Shown: positions 7,798 through 16,105, numbered from the stretch's first letter. The stretch: 42,803 nt of DNA from an uncultured Erysipelotrichaceae bacterium (GCA_902797995.1 CADBUX010000007.1:1-42803); one strand, 5' to 3'. Program-made: numbers and translations. The notes: generated by a model from the sequence alone, not told the origin.

Positions 7798-10695
7798 TTA
7801 TCTAAATATTTCATTACAGATTATTTGGTATTCATCAAATCTTTTTTCTACTTTACCATTTACTTTGATAAGCTCATTTTTTTTGAAATTATTTACTTCT
7901 TTATATAGTTCTGGAAATATTACTAAAACGGTTGTACCTGTGTTATCAGAGCCTGTTACAAAGGCCATTACTTCCCCTTTTTTAGTGACTATTTCTTTTA
8001 CACTATCAATTGATGCGATTATTGATACTTTTTTGTTTAAATGGTTTTTAATATCTGAAATATCAGTTATGTCTGGATTATTTAGTTTGAATTTTTCTGT
8101 TTTATGGCTTGTTAAATAAAAACCAAATACTTCTTTTTCATGATTTAGAATATCATCAGAGGATAGTTCTTTTTGAACTTCAATTTCTGGTTTTAATAAA
8201 TAGTTATCTTCTACATCGAAGGATAAGTCCATGTAATTAATAATATTATCGAGATTAGTTATTAAAGTGTTTATATTATAAAAACTATCAAATGCATGGG
8301 CATATATTAATGATTCAAGTACTTTTCTATTATTTGTTTTCTTGAAAGTTCTTTTTAAAAAATCATATATATCGGTATATGGTTTATCTCTATTTGTTAC
8401 TATGTAATCTGATATTATAGCTCCAACATTTCTTATTCCAGAAAGTGGAAAAACAATTGAACTGTTATCTATAGTGTATTTATTACTTAAACTTTTATTT
8501 ATATCTGGAGGTAATATTTTTATACCTAGTTTCTTTACTTCTTGCATATATTCTTTTGTTTTTGCTTCACTTCCTATTACTCCGGATAAAAGGCATGCAT
8601 AAAACTCTTTCGGAAAATAATATTTAAGATATGCCATTTTGTAAGCTACTATTGAATAAGATACTGAGTGACTTTTATTGAAACCATAACCTGCAAAAGC
8701 TAGGATTAAGTCAAATAACTTTTTACTTGTATCTTGGTTTCTTCCTAAGTCATTTGCCTTTTCTATGAATGTACTTTCTTCTTTTTTTAGAACATCATAT
8801 TTTTTCTTGCTCATGGCACGTCTTAAAATATCTGCTTCTGCTAGTGAATAACCTGCGTATTCTCTGGCTATTAACATTATTTGTTCTTGATAGATAATAA
8901 TACCATAAGTATCTTTTAAGATTGGTTCTAGAATAGGATCAAGATACTCTATTTTTTCTTTGCCTTCTTTTCTTTTAATAAATGAAGGAATATTAGCAGC
9001 AGGTCCTGGTCTAAACAAGGCTATTGCGTTACATAAATCTATAAAGTTTCTTGGTTTTAGATCTTTTAAGAATCTTCTCATACCATCAGATTCAAACTGG
9101 AATACTCCTGTTGTGTCACCTTTTGAAAATAAATTCATTACTTTGGGATCATCAAATGGTATTTTATTAAAATCTAGTTTTTTTCCTATACTTTTTTCTA
9201 TTTCTTTTATTACATTATCTATTATTGATAGGTTTCTAATACCTAAAAAGTCCATTTTTATTAAGCCAAGTTCTTCAAGATACTCCATAGTATATTCTGT
9301 AAGACTTATTTCCTCTGTATATTTGATTGGCACTATTTCATATAAAGGTTTATAACTTATAACAATTCCTGCAGCATGAACAGAAGTATGTCTTTTATTA
9401 CCTTCAATTAGGTTTACAATATTGTATAGAAGTTTTAATTTGTCATCACTTTCTATTAGTACATTTACTTCTCTATCCGATTTTTTTAACTCTTTTAATG
9501 TGCCTTTAAAAGGCATTTTTTTGCATATTATATCTATATATTTTGTATTAATAGCAAGAATTCTACCTACATCGCGAACTGAAGCTCTGCCTCCAAGTGT
9601 TCCAAAAGTAATGATTCCTGCAACGTTATTCTCTCCATATTTATTCTTTACATACTCTATTACTTCATCTCTTCTTATGTCTGGAAAATCAGTATCAATA
9701 TCAGGCATTGTGATACGTTCTGGGTTTAAAAATCTTTCAAATAACAAATCATATTTTAAAGGATCAACATCTGTTATACCTAGACAATATGATACTAGTG
9801 ATCCTGCAGCACTACCACGACCAGGTCCTACTAAAATGCCGTTTTGTTTAGCATATTTTATATAATCATATACTACTAAAAAGTAGTTTTCAAAATGCAT
9901 ATTTATAATGACGTTAAGCTCATATTCTAATCTATCAAGATATTCTTTAGTAACATTCCCATTTAATCTTCGTTCTAGTCCTTTATGAGTTAAATTTTTT
10001 AAAAATTCTTTAGGATCTTCTACATCATATTTTGGCATAAATAGTTCTTTTTTTAATGATACATTACACATAGCTGCTATTTCTAAAGTATTATTAATGC
10101 TTTTAGTACTTACTATATCAAATACTTCGGAAGAGTCATATAAATAGTTATCCCTGTATTCAAACTCTATTCCATCTTTAATAGTTTTACCATCTCTAAT
10201 CATAAATACATATGGCAAGTATTTATATAAGTTTTTTTCTAAATACAGTGTTTTCTTTATAAACACTGTATTATAATCTTTAAAACTTGCTTCTTCTTTT
10301 TTATTTGATACTCCGATATAGATATGATTAAAAATGTTTTTATATTTATTAAAACTATTTAAATCGAAACAAATACAAATTAATCCATCTTTATATTCTT
10401 TTATATTTTCAAACTCTAATTCTCTTTTATTTTTTATAGTTTCTATTTTAACCAAATTATAGTAACCTTCACTTGTTTTAGCATAAAGGAGAATATCTTT
10501 TAGGTCTAATCCTATAATAGGTTTAATACCTGCTTTTTCAAACTTATGAATTACTTCCATAGTTCCATATAAATTGTCATCTACTATAGCGCACGAAGTA
10601 ATATTCTTTTTTCGTAAAGAATCTACTAAATCATCTACTTTTATTAAACTAGAAAGAAGACTATAGTCTGTTTTTATATAAAGCGGACAATACAT
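7798..10695 (-). CDS. dnaE: DNA polymerase III alpha subunit DnaE (short Gram-positive form)
   Basis: A 965-residue replicative polymerase without a proofreading domain. In two-polymerase Bacillota, DnaE extends primers before hand-off to PolC. Seen: an N-terminal PHP domain (residues 1-200) that is degenerate, with IKTDYS in place of the HxHSxYS motif and VDDNLYG in place of TDHxxxYG, so PHP metals are probably not bound; GPGRGSAAGS (near 295); the catalytic PDIDTDFPD (near 333); TFGTLGGRASVRDVGR; and a C-terminal OB fold. The ATG at 10695 follows GGGAGGA at ideal spacing. Genes downstream (permease, unknown, polC) follow closely in the same direction. Confidence 0.97.
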   Translation of the reverse strand: MYCPLYIKTDYSLLSSLIKVDDLVDSLRKKNITSCAIVDDNLYGTMEVIHKFEKAGIKPIIGLDLKDILLYAKTSEGYYNLVKIETIKNKRELEFENIKEYKDGLICICFDLNSFNKYKNIFNHIYIGVSNKKEEASFKDYNTVFIKKTLYLEKNLYKYLPYVFMIRDGKTIKDGIEFEYRDNYLYDSSEVFDIVSTKSINNTLEIAAMCNVSLKKELFMPKYDVEDPKEFLKNLTHKGLERRLNGNVTKEYLDRLEYELNVIINMHFENYFLVVYDYIKYAKQNGILVGPGRGSAAGSLVSYCLGITDVDPLKYDLLFERFLNPERITMPDIDTDFPDIRRDEVIEYVKNKYGENNVAGIITFGTLGGRASVRDVGRILAINTKYIDIICKKMPFKGTLKELKKSDREVNVLIESDDKLKLLYNIVNLIEGNKRHTSVHAAGIVISYKPLYEIVPIKYTEEISLTEYTMEYLEELGLIKMDFLGIRNLSIIDNVIKEIEKSIGKKLDFNKIPFDDPKVMNLFSKGDTTGVFQFESDGMRRFLKDLKPRNFIDLCNAIALFRPGPAANIPSFIKRKEGKEKIEYLDPILEPILKDTYGIIIYQEQIMLIAREYAGYSLAEADILRRAMSKKKYDVLKKEESTFIEKANDLGRNQDTSKKLFDLILAFAGYGFNKSHSVSYSIVAYKMAYLKYYFPKEFYACLLSGVIGSEAKTKEYMQEVKKLGIKILPPDINKSLSNKYTIDNSSIVFPLSGIRNVGAIISDYIVTNRDKPYTDIYDFLKRTFKKTNNRKVLESLIYAHAFDSFYNINTLITNLDNIINYMDLSFDVEDNYLLKPEIEVQKELSSDDILNHEKEVFGFYLTSHKTEKFKLNNPDITDISDIKNHLNKKVSIIASIDSVKEIVTKKGEVMAFVTGSDNTGTTVLVIFPELYKEVNNFKKNELIKVNGKVEKRFDEYQIICNEIFR

Positions 10696-10716
10696 ACCTA
10701 TTCCTCCCTTATAAAT

Positions 10717-10725
10717 ATTTTAGCA
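10717..10725 (-). promoter_or_regulatory. Possible extended -10 promoter for dnaE
   Basis: TGCTAAAAT lies about 20 bases upstream of the dnaE start and fits an extended -10 element; no clear -35 is visible. Placement between the pbp terminator and dnaE is not informative, because pbp runs away from dnaE only in coordinate terms; both are on the minus strand. Confidence 0.35.
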
Positions 10726-10739
10726 TATTTTTAGGGTTT

Positions 10740-10855
10740 TTATTTAATAAGTTTACTTTTGTTTTCTTTTTCTAATTCTTTTAAACTTTAGAAGAAGTTG
10801 GCAAATCTTCTGGCATTGTGCCACCATTTTTAACAATAACTTCTCTTATATATAA
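10740..10855 (-). pseudogene. Frameshifted C-terminal remnant of a DinD-like gene
   Basis: Between the pbp terminator and dnaE the minus strand encodes LYIREVIVKNGGTMPEDLPT followed, after a one-base frameshift in an A-run near 10785, by SLKELEKENKSKLIK and a stop at 10740-10742. GGTMPEDLPT plus a KELEKE tail is what I recall as the C-terminus of DinD (DNA-damage-inducible protein D) family proteins. Nothing upstream of about 10855 continues the match, so only the tail survives. Family assignment is from memory of the motif and should be searched; the two-frame tail itself is plain in the sequence. Confidence 0.6.
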
Positions 10856-10903
10856 TTAACAAAAAAATGAAAAGTACCTAGATTCTTTAAAAAAATGTGT
10901 ATT

Positions 10904-10938
10904 AAAAAAATAACCTTTAACCTAAGTTAAAAGTTATT
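10904..10938 (-). terminator. Intrinsic terminator overlapping the end of the PBP gene
   Basis: A 13-bp stem (10926-10938 with 10909-10921, one G-U pair), a 4-base loop and a seven-T tract on the minus strand. The 5' arm is made of the last sense codons of the penicillin-binding protein gene. It ends the mraZ-rsmH-ftsL-pbp operon. Confidence 0.93.
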
Positions 10939-13016
10939 TTTTCATTTTTCTTTATAATACTGTTTTCTTTACTTTGATTTTTTACATAACCATATCCTTT
11001 GAAAGTACAATCAATATTTAACATTTTACAAACTTCTGTTACTTCTTTTTTACTATAGTTTTTTAAACTTGGAAGCTTATATTCTTTACTATTAGTTAAA
11101 AGTATAAGCGTTTCATTAGCATCAAGATTTGAATCTTTTTCGGGATATTGTGCTATTACTTTATTGCCTGTTCCTAAAACTAGTTTTTTTATATTTTTTG
11201 TTTCTTGTGTTACCGTATTTAGTTCTTTATTTAAATAGTTATCCACATGTTGGTTCTCTAATATTTTATCTTTATCTTTTTCAAATATATTTAAATATTT
11301 ATTCATATTTTTTACTATACTTGTTATTGAGTTTGATAATGGTTTTGCACTCGATCTTTGAACAGAACCATAGATGATTACTTGTGGATTATCTCTTGGC
11401 CACATTCCCATAAATGATTTTGTTACGTTATAATCATCTGTATAGTACTCTCCTGTATACTGGTTAACAAGTTGGGCCGTTCCAGTTTTGCCTATTACGT
11501 TTGAATTTTTTACTCTATAATCCCCACCAGTTGCTCCATACCAATTTGAATTTACTGTCTGATACATTAGTTCTCTTATTTTTTCTGCAGTTTGTTTTGA
11601 AGCGACACGCCCTACTTCTTCATTTTTTCCTTGGTATACTGTTTTTCCGTTTTCGTCTACTACTTTATCAATTATATATGGTTTAAGCATTATACCATCA
11701 TTAGCAATTGCTGTAAGTGCTTGTACATGCTGAATAGGAGTTGTTGTAATACCTTGTCCGAACGAAGCATTATATACTTCGGTTTGATAATTAAACCTTA
11801 CTTTTCCTGAAACTTCATTTGCTAGTGTGATACCTGTTTTTTGACCAAATCCCATTTTTGCGAAGTAATCTTGTAATTGTTGTTTACTGATGAAATTATT
11901 TACTATATTTATTACTCCAACGTTACTTGAAGCTTGAAAACCTTGATCATAGGTTATTCTACCAAAACCTACTCCGTTCCAGTCATTAATTACTGTACCA
12001 TCATCTGCTTTATATTTACCTGATTGAAAGGTATTATTTCCTCGGTAGGTTCCTGCTTCCATAGCAGCCATATAAGTATAGGTTTTCATAATACTACCTG
12101 GTTCAAATGCTTGACCCACGCTCATATCTATCCAGTTTTTAATATCTTTCTTATTTGGATCAAATGATGGTTTCTGAGTTGTTCCTAAAATTCTTCCTGT
12201 TTTTGCATCTGCTACCACTAAAGTCATCCATTCAAATTTATATTTTTTCGTGGCTTCATTGGCAGCTTGTTCAACAAAGAATTGAATATTAGAATCTAGT
12301 GTTAAATATACATCATTACCATTTATGGCATTAACAGTAACTTCTTTTGTTCCTGGTATTTTATAACCATTTAAATCCTTTTGATAGGTGGTATATCCAT
12401 CAGTTCCTCCCAGAACGTCATCTAAAAGATCTTCTAAACCAAATTGTCCTTTTATTTTTCCATCTTCATCATTATTAGCATATCCAAGTGTGTATGACGC
12501 AAAGTTGCCGTTTGGGTAATATCTTTTTTCATCTTGGGTAAAGTCTATGCCTGGTAAATTTAATTTTTCTATAGATTCTTTTTCAAGTTCAGTGAGTCCT
12601 TTACCTGCGCTTCCAAATTCTACTTGGTATCTATCTTTTTGATTTAAAATATTATATATATCATTTTCTTTCATTTTTAGCACTTTAGAAAGTTTTTTGG
12701 CAGTATCCTTTTTATCTTTAACATGATATAGTTTGCTTTCGCCTTCACTACGTGATGGATCTAGGTATGCTATTAAGGTATATGATGATACATTTATGGC
12801 AAGAGATTTTCCATCTTTATCATAAATGTTTCCTCTTTTTGCATATGTTTTTTTAGATACTATACTTCTACTACTGGCAAATTCTTTTAAGTTAACTCCA
12901 TCTACTTCTTTGGAAAGTGCAAGAAATGATACCCTGTAGATTATGAAGACAAAACAAAAAAGAGCAATCATTATAAATAAATTGATTAACTTATTACTAT
13001 GTTTGCTCTTTCTCAT
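10917..13016 (-). CDS. Division-type class B penicillin-binding protein with PASTA tail
   Basis: A 699-residue transpeptidase of the FtsI/PBP2B/SpoVD type that cross-links septal peptidoglycan outside the membrane. Seen: a basic cytoplasmic tip and one membrane helix (about residues 11-33); the PBP dimer domain with KRGNIYDKDGKSLA; the active-site SxxK as GSIMK (near 307); SxN as SSN (near 365); KTGTAQ (near 512); and a C-terminal region (about 590-699) with PASTA-like repeats (VLGTGNKVIAQYP; YKLPSLKNYSKKEV). The start at 13016 follows GGTGAT by three bases. It is the last gene of the mraZ cluster, directly after ftsL, so the partner is presumably FtsW, encoded at 19734. Vegetative PBP2B and sporulation SpoVD cannot be told apart here. 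Confidence 0.95.
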   Translation of the reverse strand: MRKSKHSNKLINLFIMIALFCFVFIIYRVSFLALSKEVDGVNLKEFASSRSIVSKKTYAKRGNIYDKDGKSLAINVSSYTLIAYLDPSRSEGESKLYHVKDKKDTAKKLSKVLKMKENDIYNILNQKDRYQVEFGSAGKGLTELEKESIEKLNLPGIDFTQDEKRYYPNGNFASYTLGYANNDEDGKIKGQFGLEDLLDDVLGGTDGYTTYQKDLNGYKIPGTKEVTVNAINGNDVYLTLDSNIQFFVEQAANEATKKYKFEWMTLVVADAKTGRILGTTQKPSFDPNKKDIKNWIDMSVGQAFEPGSIMKTYTYMAAMEAGTYRGNNTFQSGKYKADDGTVINDWNGVGFGRITYDQGFQASSNVGVINIVNNFISKQQLQDYFAKMGFGQKTGITLANEVSGKVRFNYQTEVYNASFGQGITTTPIQHVQALTAIANDGIMLKPYIIDKVVDENGKTVYQGKNEEVGRVASKQTAEKIRELMYQTVNSNWYGATGGDYRVKNSNVIGKTGTAQLVNQYTGEYYTDDYNVTKSFMGMWPRDNPQVIIYGSVQRSSAKPLSNSITSIVKNMNKYLNIFEKDKDKILENQHVDNYLNKELNTVTQETKNIKKLVLGTGNKVIAQYPEKDSNLDANETLILLTNSKEYKLPSLKNYSKKEVTEVCKMLNIDCTFKGYGYVKNQSKENSIIKKNEKITFNLG

Positions 13017-13025
13017 TATATCACC

Positions 13026-13322
13026 CTACTTATCTATTGTTTTAATACTATTATTAGTATAACTCAAACCCATTTTTTTTGCAACTGATTCTAAGTTTTC
13101 AAGTGATGCAAGTTCATTTATTTTCATTTTTAAACTTTCATTATTTTTATTTTGTTCTGCAATTTTGGCTTTACTATTTTCAAGTTTATAGTTCATTTCA
13201 CTTAAAGTACTTTTTGCAAAAACACTCATAAAAGGATATGATAAACTAACTATGGCTGTTATCACAAATAGAAATTTTTCAAATTTAGTAAATTTAACCT
13301 TATTCTTTTTCTTCTTTCTCAT
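13026..13322 (-). CDS. ftsL: Cell division protein FtsL
   Basis: A 98-residue bitopic protein: a very basic cytoplasmic N-terminus (MRKKKKNKVKFTK), one membrane helix (about 18-36) and an extracellular coiled coil (about 38-80) with heptad-like Leu/Ile spacing, ending in MGLSYTNN. Sequence conservation in FtsL is low, but size, topology and the position between rsmH and the division PBP fix the assignment. FtsL works with DivIC/FtsB to activate FtsW-PBP. An AAGGAGAG site precedes the ATG. Confidence 0.9.
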   Translation of the reverse strand: MRKKKKNKVKFTKFEKFLFVITAIVSLSYPFMSVFAKSTLSEMNYKLENSKAKIAEQNKNNESLKMKINELASLENLESVAKKMGLSYTNNSIKTIDK

Positions 13323-13333
13323 TTTATCTCTCC

Positions 13334-14260
13334 TTATTTTATTCTTTCGATTACTCTAAGTTTAGCTGATTTACTTCTTTTGTTATGTTCTATTTCATAA
13401 TCTTGTGGTAAGATTGGTTTATTTGTTATTAATTTAAAGTCCGGTAACATCTCTTTTGGAATATTAGGCATTCCTTTTATAACAGGGTTTTCTTTTGTTA
13501 CTTCTTTAAATATGCTTTTACAGATACGATCTTCTAAAGAATGAAACGTTATTACTGCAATACGTCCTTTTATATTTAGTATTTCTAAAGAGTCTTTTAA
13601 TGTTTTTTCAAACTCCTCTAGTTCATTATTTACTTCAATTCTAATTGCTTGAAATACTTTTTTCGCTGGATGCGTATTTCTTTTTTCTTTATATGGATAG
13701 CATCTATCTATAATGTCTACTAATTCTTTTGTAGTTTCAATTTTCTTATTCTGTCTTTCTTTTTCTATTTCTTTAGCAATTTTTAGAGCATGTTTTTCTT
13801 CACCATACTCTCTAAAGATTTTTGTTAAAGACTCCACTTTATAAGTATTTACTACTACTTGTGCTGTTAACGGATTATTCTTATCCATTCTCATATCAAG
13901 TGGAGCATCTTTCATATAACTAAATCCACGTGATGCATCATCTATTTCTACTGAGGAAACTCCTAAATCAAATAAAATGCCATCTGGTTTAATATTTTCT
14001 TCTTCACATCTTTTTTTTATGTTTTCAAAACCTTCATTATAAAGTTTAAAATTGTTGCTTATTTTGTTTAATCTTTCATTGCTATAACTAATTGCAGTTT
14101 CATCTTTATCAAATGCGTAAAGTTTGCCATTTGGAATTCTTTTTAATATCTCACTAGAATGGCCTGCAAAGCCTAAAGTTGCATCTACATATATTCCATT
14201 TTCTTTAATATTTAAACTATCAATTGTTTCTTTTAAAAGTACACTTATATGTTTTTCCAT
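13334..14260 (-). CDS. rsmH: 16S rRNA m4C1402 N4-methyltransferase RsmH
   Basis: MraW/RsmH methylates C1402 of 16S rRNA in the P site using SAM. The start is placed at the ATG 14258-14260 (MEKHISVLLKETIDSL), the usual N-terminus, preceded by GAGGT; the longer frame (eight more residues) runs back into mraZ. About 308 residues. Motifs: YVDATLGFAGHS (SAM motif I), AFDKDETAI, FDLGVSSVEID, a GFSYMKDAPLDMRMD segment, and the C-terminal ITFHSLEDR and RSKSAKLRV. The start lies one base after the mraZ stop, so the genes are coupled. Confidence 0.97.
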   Translation of the reverse strand: MEKHISVLLKETIDSLNIKENGIYVDATLGFAGHSSEILKRIPNGKLYAFDKDETAISYSNERLNKISNNFKLYNEGFENIKKRCEEENIKPDGILFDLGVSSVEIDDASRGFSYMKDAPLDMRMDKNNPLTAQVVVNTYKVESLTKIFREYGEEKHALKIAKEIEKERQNKKIETTKELVDIIDRCYPYKEKRNTHPAKKVFQAIRIEVNNELEEFEKTLKDSLEILNIKGRIAVITFHSLEDRICKSIFKEVTKENPVIKGMPNIPKEMLPDFKLITNKPILPQDYEIEHNKRSKSAKLRVIERIK

Positions 14261-14261
14261 T

Positions 14262-14699
14262 TTAAACCTCAAAATCTGTTTCAAATAAATGATCAGCTAA
14301 ATCTGATAGATTTTCAGAAGCAACATTCATAAAACTATTCCATCTTTCTTTAGACCAAATCTCTAGTCTATCATTAACTCCAATGATTACACATTCTTTT
14401 TGTAATTCTGCATATTCAAGGAGAGGAATCGCTATTTTAATACGACCTTGTTTATCAAATTCAGCATTTGTTGCTCCAGATAGGAACATTCTTGTAAAAC
14501 TTCTTGCATCTTTTTTTGTAAATGGTAGAGTTTTTAATTTAGAAACTACTTTTGCCCATTCATTTTCTGAATAGATAAATAAGCAGTTTTCTAGACCTCT
14601 AGTTACGATTATATTTTCCCCAAGTTCTTCTCTAAGACGCGATGGTACGATTATTCTACCTTTGTCATCAAGGTTATGATGAAATTCACCCATTAGCAT
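14262..14699 (-). CDS. mraZ: Transcriptional regulator MraZ
   Basis: A 145-residue protein with two AbrB-fold halves, each with a DxxGR motif (DDKGRIIVPSRLR and DKQGRIKIAIPLL), the MraZ hallmark. MraZ binds direct repeats in its own promoter and controls the division cluster. The start is chosen at the ATG at 14699 (MLMGEFHHN), which has the family's usual N-terminus and a GGTGAT site four bases upstream; an in-frame GTG at 14711 is part of that site and of operator repeat 4. Four phased GTGG boxes directly upstream fit autoregulation. Confidence 0.96.
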   Translation of the reverse strand: MLMGEFHHNLDDKGRIIVPSRLREELGENIIVTRGLENCLFIYSENEWAKVVSKLKTLPFTKKDARSFTRMFLSGATNAEFDKQGRIKIAIPLLEYAELQKECVIIGVNDRLEIWSKERWNSFMNVASENLSDLADHLFETDFEV

Positions 14700-14701
14700 A
14701 A

Positions 14702-14741
14702 TAATCACCACTTTCTACCACAATGTTCCACTATCTACCAC
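14702..14741 (-). promoter_or_regulatory. MraZ operator: four GTGG boxes with exact 10-bp period
   Basis: Reading the minus strand from 14741: GTGGTAGATA, GTGGAACATT, GTGGTAGAAA, GTGGTGATTA. Each box starts exactly 10 bases after the last, one helical turn, as in known MraZ operators of phased TGGG or GTGG repeats. They begin immediately after the -10 element and run into the mraZ ribosome binding site; box 4 supplies the GGTGAT. Confidence 0.88.
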
Positions 14742-14742
14742 A

Positions 14743-14771
14743 ATTTTACTATTATACTTGTCTTTTGTAAA
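14743..14771 (-). promoter_or_regulatory. mraZ promoter
   Basis: TTTACA (14766-14771), 17 bases, then TAAAAT (14743-14748) directly abutting operator box 1. An alternative -10, TATAAT at 14751-14756, lacks a good -35. Confidence 0.65.
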
Positions 14772-14783
14772 TACTTTTTTCAC

Positions 14784-14817
14784 AAAAAAAAGAAGTTTCA
14801 CAATAAAGGAAACATTC
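14784..14817 (-). terminator. Terminator after the 174-residue unknown gene
   Basis: GTTTC and GAAAC arms, extendable to about 8 bp with a bulge, are followed by a run of eight T on the minus strand. The stem is short but the T-run is strong. Confidence 0.65.
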
Positions 14818-14842
14818 GTTTGTCAATATAATTATCAAATAT

Positions 14843-15367
14843 TTATGCGCTTTTTATTTTTAAAACTTTCTTTTTATTTTTACTATTTTGATTAGCCTCT
14901 TCCAAATCCATTCTATAAATAAGTTCTTGTACAACGTTTCGTTTTTTTTCAATCTCAACTAGCTCTTTTTTATATTTGTTTGCAATATTAATATCAGATT
15001 TTATTATATCCCCATAGTATAACGCAACTTCTGGAGGTATTTCTATCATATTATAGCAAGTTAGCCCTCTTTTTAAATTATTCAATAAATCTTCAAAAGA
15101 AGCTGTGGTTATATCTCGTATTCCATTCGGATCAAAGTCTATTCTTTTTCCAAGTACTATATCCTCAAAATGATCATCAATTTGTTCTGCTATTACTGAA
15201 AAACGTCCTTCATATTTAGTTACTGGAATGTATTTTACTCCAAATAACCCTTTTTTTTCAACCGTTCCTTTCAATGGCATAACATTAATAAACCCGTAAT
15301 CATTACTAAAAGATTCAATAGTTCTAACTCTAGCACAATTAAGTGATATTCTATAATACTTTCCCAT
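14843..15367 (-). CDS. Hypothetical protein, 174 residues
   Basis: I do not recognise the family. The ATG at 15367 has a GGGTGG site seven bases upstream and a good promoter, and a terminator follows, so this is a real monocistronic gene. The protein is soluble. The first 125 residues look like a globular alpha/beta domain (MGKYYRISLNCARVRTIESF; KRIDFDPNGIRDITTASFED) and the C-terminal 45 residues are a charged helix ending in a Lys-rich tail (NSKNKKKVLKIK), which could contact nucleic acid. Neighbours are mraZ and yqeY-rpsU, which do not define a role. Confidence 0.75.
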   Translation of the reverse strand: MGKYYRISLNCARVRTIESFSNDYGFINVMPLKGTVEKKGLFGVKYIPVTKYEGRFSVIAEQIDDHFEDIVLGKRIDFDPNGIRDITTASFEDLLNNLKRGLTCYNMIEIPPEVALYYGDIIKSDINIANKYKKELVEIEKKRNVVQELIYRMDLEEANQNSKNKKKVLKIKSA

Positions 15368-15385
15368 GTTGTACCACCCATTATA

Positions 15386-15414
15386 AATATATAACTATTT
15401 TTTAAATTTGTCCA
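15386..15414 (-). promoter_or_regulatory. Promoter of the 174-residue unknown gene
   Basis: TGGACA (15409-15414), exactly 17 bases, TATATT (15386-15391), about 20 bases before the start codon. Confidence 0.75.
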
Positions 15415-15417
15415 TAT

Positions 15418-15444
15418 AAAAAAGACTTAACTTAGTAAATCTTT
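15418..15444 (-). terminator. Terminator overlapping the end of yqeY
   Basis: A 9-bp stem (15436-15444 with 15421-15429, one G-U pair) with a 6-base loop and six T. The stem is built from the final yqeY codons and stop. Confidence 0.88.
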
Positions 15445-15870
15445 TACCTTTTGAGATACTTTTTTCATATCACATCTATTTTTTATTTGGGGTGTTATTT
15501 CTTTCATAACTAATCCCATTTCTTTTACAGAAGTTGCTCCGGTTTTAGTAATTGTATTATTTATTATTTCATTAAGTTCTTCTTCATTTAACATTTCAGG
15601 CATATAATTGTTTAATATATCTATTTCTTTTTGATAAGAATTAATTAAGTCTTCTCTACCGGCTTTTCTAAATTCTTCAATAGAATCATTTCTCATTTTT
15701 ATTTGTTTATTTATTACATCAAGCAACAATTCATCATTTTCTTCTTTTTTATTGTTAATAATTTCTAGTTGTAACGCTCCTTTTACTGATCTTAGTGTGT
15801 TTAGTTTATCTTTATCTTTTTCTTTCATTGCTGTTATTAAATCTTGTTTTAATGTTTCTATTAATGTCAT
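15427..15870 (-). CDS. yqeY: YqeY/GatB-YqeY domain protein
   Basis: A 147-residue protein of the YqeY family, homologous to the tRNA-binding tail of the amidotransferase subunit GatB; its own function is not settled. Features: MTLIETLKQDLITAMKEKDK, LRSVKGALQLEI, KQIKMRNDSIEEFRKAGRED and MLNEEELNEII, covering the whole domain. The start is set at the ATG at 15870 with a GGAAGAT site; the longer frame runs into rpsU and its terminator. The rpsU-yqeY order is the standard Bacillota arrangement, separated here by a terminator hairpin. Confidence 0.95.
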   Translation of the reverse strand: MTLIETLKQDLITAMKEKDKDKLNTLRSVKGALQLEIINNKKEENDELLLDVINKQIKMRNDSIEEFRKAGREDLINSYQKEIDILNNYMPEMLNEEELNEIINNTITKTGATSVKEMGLVMKEITPQIKNRCDMKKVSQKVKDLLS

Positions 15871-15889
15871 AATATCTTCCTTTCCTATT

Positions 15890-15922
15890 AAAAAACAGAA
15901 ATTAGTCATTTCTATTTCTGTT
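15890..15922 (-). terminator. Terminator between rpsU and yqeY
   Basis: AACAGAAAT (15914-15922) pairs perfectly with ATTTCTGTT (15894-15902) and is followed by six T. The 5' arm lies in the last codons of rpsU. yqeY follows 20 bases on, so this probably acts as a partial terminator that lowers yqeY expression relative to rpsU. Confidence 0.85.
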
Positions 15923-16105
15923 ATTTTTTTTATTTCTTTTTCTAGAGTTAATTATATTTTGTTTCTTTTCTTCTCTTCTTTTTACTCCAGGCTTATCATA
16001 AAATTTTCTTTTTTTAGCTTCAGAAAGGACTCCATCACGAGCACACTTTGTCTTAAAGTTTTTAAGTGCTTTATCTAAGTTACCTTTTACTTGTACTTCA
16101 GTCAT
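15902..16105 (-). CDS. rpsU: 30S ribosomal protein S21
   Basis: A 67-residue S21: LDKALKNFKTKCARDGVL, then SEAKKRKFYDKPGVKRREEK, the family signature, with a basic tail (SRKRNKKNNRNRND) that contacts 16S rRNA near the anti-Shine-Dalgarno. It has a near-perfect AAAGGAGG site and a strong promoter. The tail is slightly longer than usual, and its last codons double as a terminator arm. Confidence 0.97.
   Translation of the reverse strand: MTEVQVKGNLDKALKNFKTKCARDGVLSEAKKRKFYDKPGVKRREEKKQNIINSRKRNKKNNRNRND

Noticed and set aside
7793-8119. Plus-strand open frames opposite dnaE, polC and aspS (for example 8960-9355, 9422-9865, 25843-26223)
   Set aside because: All are antisense to strongly conserved genes and lack translation signals; low GC and the codon pattern of the real strand explain them.
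14809-14826. TTGACA at 14821-14826 as the mraZ -35
   Set aside because: No -10-like hexamer lies 16-18 bases downstream; TTTACA-17-TAAAAT at 14743-14771 is better placed. The dyad there is kept only as a weak LexA-like lookalike.
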